Shown here piece after piece: positions 5,766-7,913 of a DNA stretch of 7,913 bases. This stretch comes from Candidatus Nealsoniibacteriota bacterium (GTDB taxonomy: Bacteria; Patescibacteriota; Minisyncoccia; Minisyncoccales; MHMH01): the NCBI GenBank assembly GCA_016181985.1, contig JACOYG010000016.1, forward strand, positions 1 through 7,913. The letters run 5' to 3'. How positions within the stretch are numbered: position 1 is the first letter of the stretch; every line of letters begins with the position of its first letter. The notes beneath the pieces were generated by a model. That model was not told where the DNA came from, did not search any database, and worked only from the letters and a program-made list of their open reading frames with translations. Position numbers and translations under genes: made by a program.

Positions 5766-7217
5766 TTACTTACTTAGATCAAGTACGTTATCAATCTTGA
5801 TTTGCTGAACAAATTCAGGGATATGGCTCACTAAAACCATGGCTCCCTCGTATTTATTAAGCGCGGAGGCGATGACCGGCAAGTGGCGGAAATTGATATG
5901 ATTGGTCGGTTCGTCCAGAATAAGAAGACCGGGTTTTTGCATCACCAGCCTGGCAAAAGACACCAATCCTTTTTGTCCTTCCGACAAACTGCCTATTTTG
6001 GCATAGATTAAATCGCCGGTGATCAAAAAGCCGGCGGCCATAGAACGAATGTCTTCTTCCGAGCAATCTTCCGCCACGGAACTGAATGATTGGTAAACCG
6101 TATCGTCGAAATTAAGAGTGGAAAAATCTTGTCGATAATATCCGATCTTAACATCCGGAGCAATTTTAGCGCCTTTCGCTTTACCGGAAGCCAAGGACTC
6201 AAGCAAGGTTGTTTTGCCGATGCCGTTGGGCCCCGCTAAAAGCAAACGATCCCCTTTTCTCAAGGAAATGCTGGCCGAGCGCTGCACCGGTTTATGATTT
6301 TTCATAACGGATAAAGATGTAATGCTCAAAATTTCTCCGCCAATCCCCTGCTGAACGGGAATAATAAAAGATCGAATGGTCTTATCCTCCCTCCTCACAT
6401 CAACCTTAGCTTCTTCCATTTCTTTGGCTTCATCCCGCATCTTCTTAGCCACCAACCTCATCTTGCCTCCCTTTTGGGCGAAATAATTCATCTTTTCTTT
6501 GTTCTCTATGATCTTTTTGGCTAACTGCGCGTTTTTTCTGTTTTCTCTTTCTATTCTGGCGGAAATCTCGACCAATAAATCAAAATAATCGCCGGTATAC
6601 TGTTCAATCTTACGAGTGAAGACATCCAGATAAAGAACGCCGTGAGTAAAAGCATTTAAAAAATTAGCGTCGTGAGAAATAACCAAGCACGTTTTCTGAT
6701 AATCGATAAGAAATTTAGTCAGATGGGCTATGCCGTCTTTATCAAGATTGTTGGTCGGCTCGTCCAAAAGCAGCAAATCGGGATTTTGGATAATGGCCGA
6801 AGCCAAAAGAAGCCTTGCCTGCTGGCCTCCCGAAAATGATTTAACGATTCTGTCTTTATCGGCAACGAGATTAACTATTTCAAGAACTTCATCGATCTTC
6901 GGATCAATGTCATATACTTTTTCTTTGAAACAACTTTGAAAAAATTCGCGCACCGTTAAACCGAGCATGTTTCGGGGAATCACCTGTTTGGCTATAGCCA
7001 CGGTAACTCCGGCGCCAAGATTAACATCTCCCGACTCCGGCTTAATAACCCCCATGATAAGCTGAAAAATCGTACTTTTGCCGGCGCCGTTTTGCCCCAT
7101 CAGGGTTATTTTTGTTCCCTGCCTAACCGTAAAATCAACCTCATCCAATATGGGTTTGTTTTGCTTATACGCGAACGATACTTTATTAAATCTTAGTATT
7201 GCTTCCCCTGAATTCAT
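5766..7217 (-). CDS. ABC-F family ATPase (ribosome-associated type)
   Basis: This 483-residue protein has two ABC ATPase domains and no membrane segments, which defines the ABC-F group. These proteins act on the ribosome in translation factor or antibiotic-protection roles. Domain 1 has Walker A GQNGAGKST (41-49), signature FSGGQQ (128-133), Walker B LLLLDE (148-153) and switch His182. The charged helical linker (about 208-275), which reaches the tRNA sites in this family, contains GGKMRLVAKKM (250-260). Domain 2 has Walker A GPNGIGKTT (329-337), signature LSEGQ (411-415), Walker B LLILDE (431-436) and His465. Domain 2 departs from consensus: LSEGQ replaces LSGGQ, and NHINF replaces NHLD after Walker B. 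It is shorter than Uup or EttA and has no long C-terminal tail. The subfamily is unresolved. The ATG at 7215-7217 follows an extended -10 box by seven bases with no Shine-Dalgarno, suggesting a leaderless mRNA. Confidence 0.93.
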   Translation of the reverse strand: MNSGEAILRFNKVSFAYKQNKPILDEVDFTVRQGTKITLMGQNGAGKSTIFQLIMGVIKPESGDVNLGAGVTVAIAKQVIPRNMLGLTVREFFQSCFKEKVYDIDPKIDEVLEIVNLVADKDRIVKSFSGGQQARLLLASAIIQNPDLLLLDEPTNNLDKDGIAHLTKFLIDYQKTCLVISHDANFLNAFTHGVLYLDVFTRKIEQYTGDYFDLLVEISARIERENRKNAQLAKKIIENKEKMNYFAQKGGKMRLVAKKMRDEAKEMEEAKVDVRREDKTIRSFIIPVQQGIGGEILSITSLSVMKNHKPVQRSASISLRKGDRLLLAGPNGIGKTTLLESLASGKAKGAKIAPDVKIGYYRQDFSTLNFDDTVYQSFSSVAEDCSEEDIRSMAAGFLITGDLIYAKIGSLSEGQKGLVSFARLVMQKPGLLILDEPTNHINFRHLPVIASALNKYEGAMVLVSHIPEFVQQIKIDNVLDLSK

Positions 7218-7224
7218 AGGTTCA

Positions 7225-7233
7225 ATGCTAACA
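7225..7233 (-). promoter_or_regulatory. Extended -10 element before the ABC-F gene
   Basis: TGT-TAGCAT on the minus strand matches an extended -10 (4 of 6 in the hexamer). Seven bases separate it from the ATG. No convincing -35 hexamer is visible at 16 to 18 bases, so this is a weaker call than the other promoters. Confidence 0.4.
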
Positions 7234-7248
7234 CAAATTACCCAATTT

Positions 7249-7277
7249 TAAAAGGCCCTCCTGCATTTGGCGGACCT
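7249..7277 (-). terminator. Weak terminator candidate after the FAM173-like methyltransferase
   Basis: On the minus strand AGGTCC (7272-7277) can pair with GGGCCT (7253-7258), with one G-T wobble and a 13-base loop. A short T run (7250-7253) follows. The loop is long and the tail short, so termination may be incomplete. Confidence 0.3.
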
Positions 7278-7284
7278 GCCTGCG

Positions 7285-7812
7285 TTATTTAATATACAAA
7301 TAGATGCCTTCTTCGGCTTTGACTGGCGGCCAGGATGGAAATTCAAAGCCGTTGGAAACGATTTTGGATCCCGGTTTTAATTCTTTCTTTAATTTCTTCT
7401 CCAATCTCCGCATCACATGATTCATTCCGTAAACCGCAACAACATTGAAACTGGAAAGGTCTTGGCCCCAAAAACTTCCCAAATTAATAAAGGCCTTATC
7501 TATAATTTTTTCTTTGCGGATATTTTTACGGGACAACGCGACAAGCAAAGGATTTATTTCGTAGCCATGAGCTTCAGCTCCCGACTTGGCTAAAGCGATA
7601 ACCAGCCTTCCGTCGCCTGATCCCAGATCAACGGCTTTATCTCCTGGTTTAATTGCGGCCACCTCGATTATTTTTTCAACTTTTGAACGACTGGTCGGAA
7701 CATAAATCGCCCCCCAAAACATGAAGGGCAATATGGCTTCAAAAAATCTCAGCATGAAAAAGACAAAGAGAAACAAGAACGAAATCGAAGAAATGATTAA
7801 AATTATGAGCAT
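7285..7812 (-). CDS. Membrane-anchored FAM173/ATPSCKMT-like SAM methyltransferase
   Basis: This 175-residue protein starts with a strongly hydrophobic helix (residues 2-20) and a second hydrophobic stretch (24-36), so it is probably anchored in the membrane with the enzyme in the cytoplasm. A class I SAM-dependent methyltransferase fold follows. IYVPT (36-40) is the family lead-in, VDLGSGDGRL (61-70) is motif I, E85 in GYEINP is the likely ribose-binding acidic residue, and FPSWPP (158-163) ends the fold. This order matches FAM173 proteins, whose human members methylate lysines of the ATP synthase c subunit and the ADP/ATP carrier. By analogy a lysine in a membrane protein is a plausible substrate, but no partner is encoded nearby. 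There is no Shine-Dalgarno. Its promoter lies just upstream. Confidence 0.82.
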   Translation of the reverse strand: MLIILIISSISFLFLFVFFMLRFFEAILPFMFWGAIYVPTSRSKVEKIIEVAAIKPGDKAVDLGSGDGRLVIALAKSGAEAHGYEINPLLVALSRKNIRKEKIIDKAFINLGSFWGQDLSSFNVVAVYGMNHVMRRLEKKLKKELKPGSKIVSNGFEFPSWPPVKAEEGIYLYIK

Positions 7813-7827
7813 AAATCTTATACTGAA

Positions 7828-7856
7828 ATTCTAGCACAGCTTGACATATCCCTCAA
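7828..7856 (-). promoter_or_regulatory. Promoter of the FAM173-like methyltransferase, extended -10
   Basis: On the minus strand TTGAGG (7851-7856, 4 of 6) and TGC-TAGAAT (hexamer at 7828-7833, 5 of 6) are separated by 17 bases. The predicted start near 7821 leaves a leader of only about nine bases. This site overlaps a divergent plus-strand promoter candidate. Confidence 0.6.
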
Positions 7857-7875
7857 AATAAAGAGATTATATAAT
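7841..7875 (+). promoter_or_regulatory. Divergent plus-strand promoter candidate leading out of the window
   Basis: A perfect TTGACA (7841-7846) is followed 18 bases later by GATTAT (7865-7870, 4 of 6). A perfect TATAAT also occurs at 7870-7875, but 23 bases from TTGACA. Downstream, AAAAAAGGGAG at the window edge looks like a Shine-Dalgarno site, so a plus-strand gene probably starts just beyond base 7913. Confidence 0.45.
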
Positions 7876-7913
7876 ATTAAGCAGCAATTTAACAATTTGG
7901 TGAAAAAAGGGAG

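Noticed and set aside
7260..7284. Repeated CCTGC words after the FAM173-like methyltransferase as a mobile or intergenic repeat
   Set aside because: Only short partial copies are visible within 25 bases. No second copy elsewhere in the window supports a repeat family.
7841..7875. TTGACA paired with the perfect TATAAT on the plus strand
   Set aside because: The 23-base spacer is too long for a normal sigma-70 promoter. The pairing with GATTAT at 18 bases is kept as the better candidate.

Overview
The window is a compact, fairly AT-rich bacterial segment. It most resembles a member of the Candidatus Patescibacteria (CPR). The pointers are short proteins, tight spacing, a minimal DEAD-box helicase, an ABC-F protein, a RelE-type module and a FAM173-like methyltransferase of the styles seen there. 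This placement is inference, because no rRNA or marker gene is present. TGA is used as a stop by both toxin-antitoxin genes, which argues against the CPR lineages that read TGA as glycine.

Every supported gene lies on the minus strand, so the window reads from right to left. At the right end (7813-7913) overlapping divergent promoters point left into a membrane-anchored FAM173-like methyltransferase (7285-7812) and right towards a gene outside the window. Next come an ABC-F ATPase (5766-7217) and a three-gene operon (2719-5685) with its own TTGACA-N17-TATTCT promoter. The operon encodes a J-domain/Ser-Thr kinase fusion, a von Willebrand A (VWA) MIDAS protein and a reduced pyruvate-kinase-like barrel protein. 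The genes are 15 to 16 bases apart, each behind an AGGAGG site, and a strong intrinsic terminator closes the operon. Then follow a RelE/ParE-type toxin-antitoxin pair (2161-2629), a DEAD-box RNA helicase (832-2049) and the N-terminal 256 codons of an N6-adenine DNA methyltransferase that runs off the left edge (1-768).

The operon is the most unusual content. It joins Hsp70 recruitment (J domain), phosphorylation (complete kinase motifs), a metal-dependent adhesion or scaffold domain (VWA) and a phosphoenolpyruvate/nucleotide-type barrel in one cytoplasmic unit. I know of no described system with this composition. The nearest analogy is the kinase/VWA/PP2C 'TerY-P' triad of Ter-linked stress operons, and the phosphatase is absent here.

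Control signals differ between genes. The operon genes have strong Shine-Dalgarno sites. The antitoxin, the ABC-F gene and the DNA methyltransferase have -10 boxes 6 to 8 bases before their ATG, which suggests leaderless transcripts. The helicase has a consensus-like promoter followed by a 57 to 59-base leader that contains an intrinsic-terminator-like hairpin, a candidate attenuator. No stretch over 300 bases lacks a gene. I saw no tRNA, rRNA, CRISPR array, insertion sequence or attachment site.
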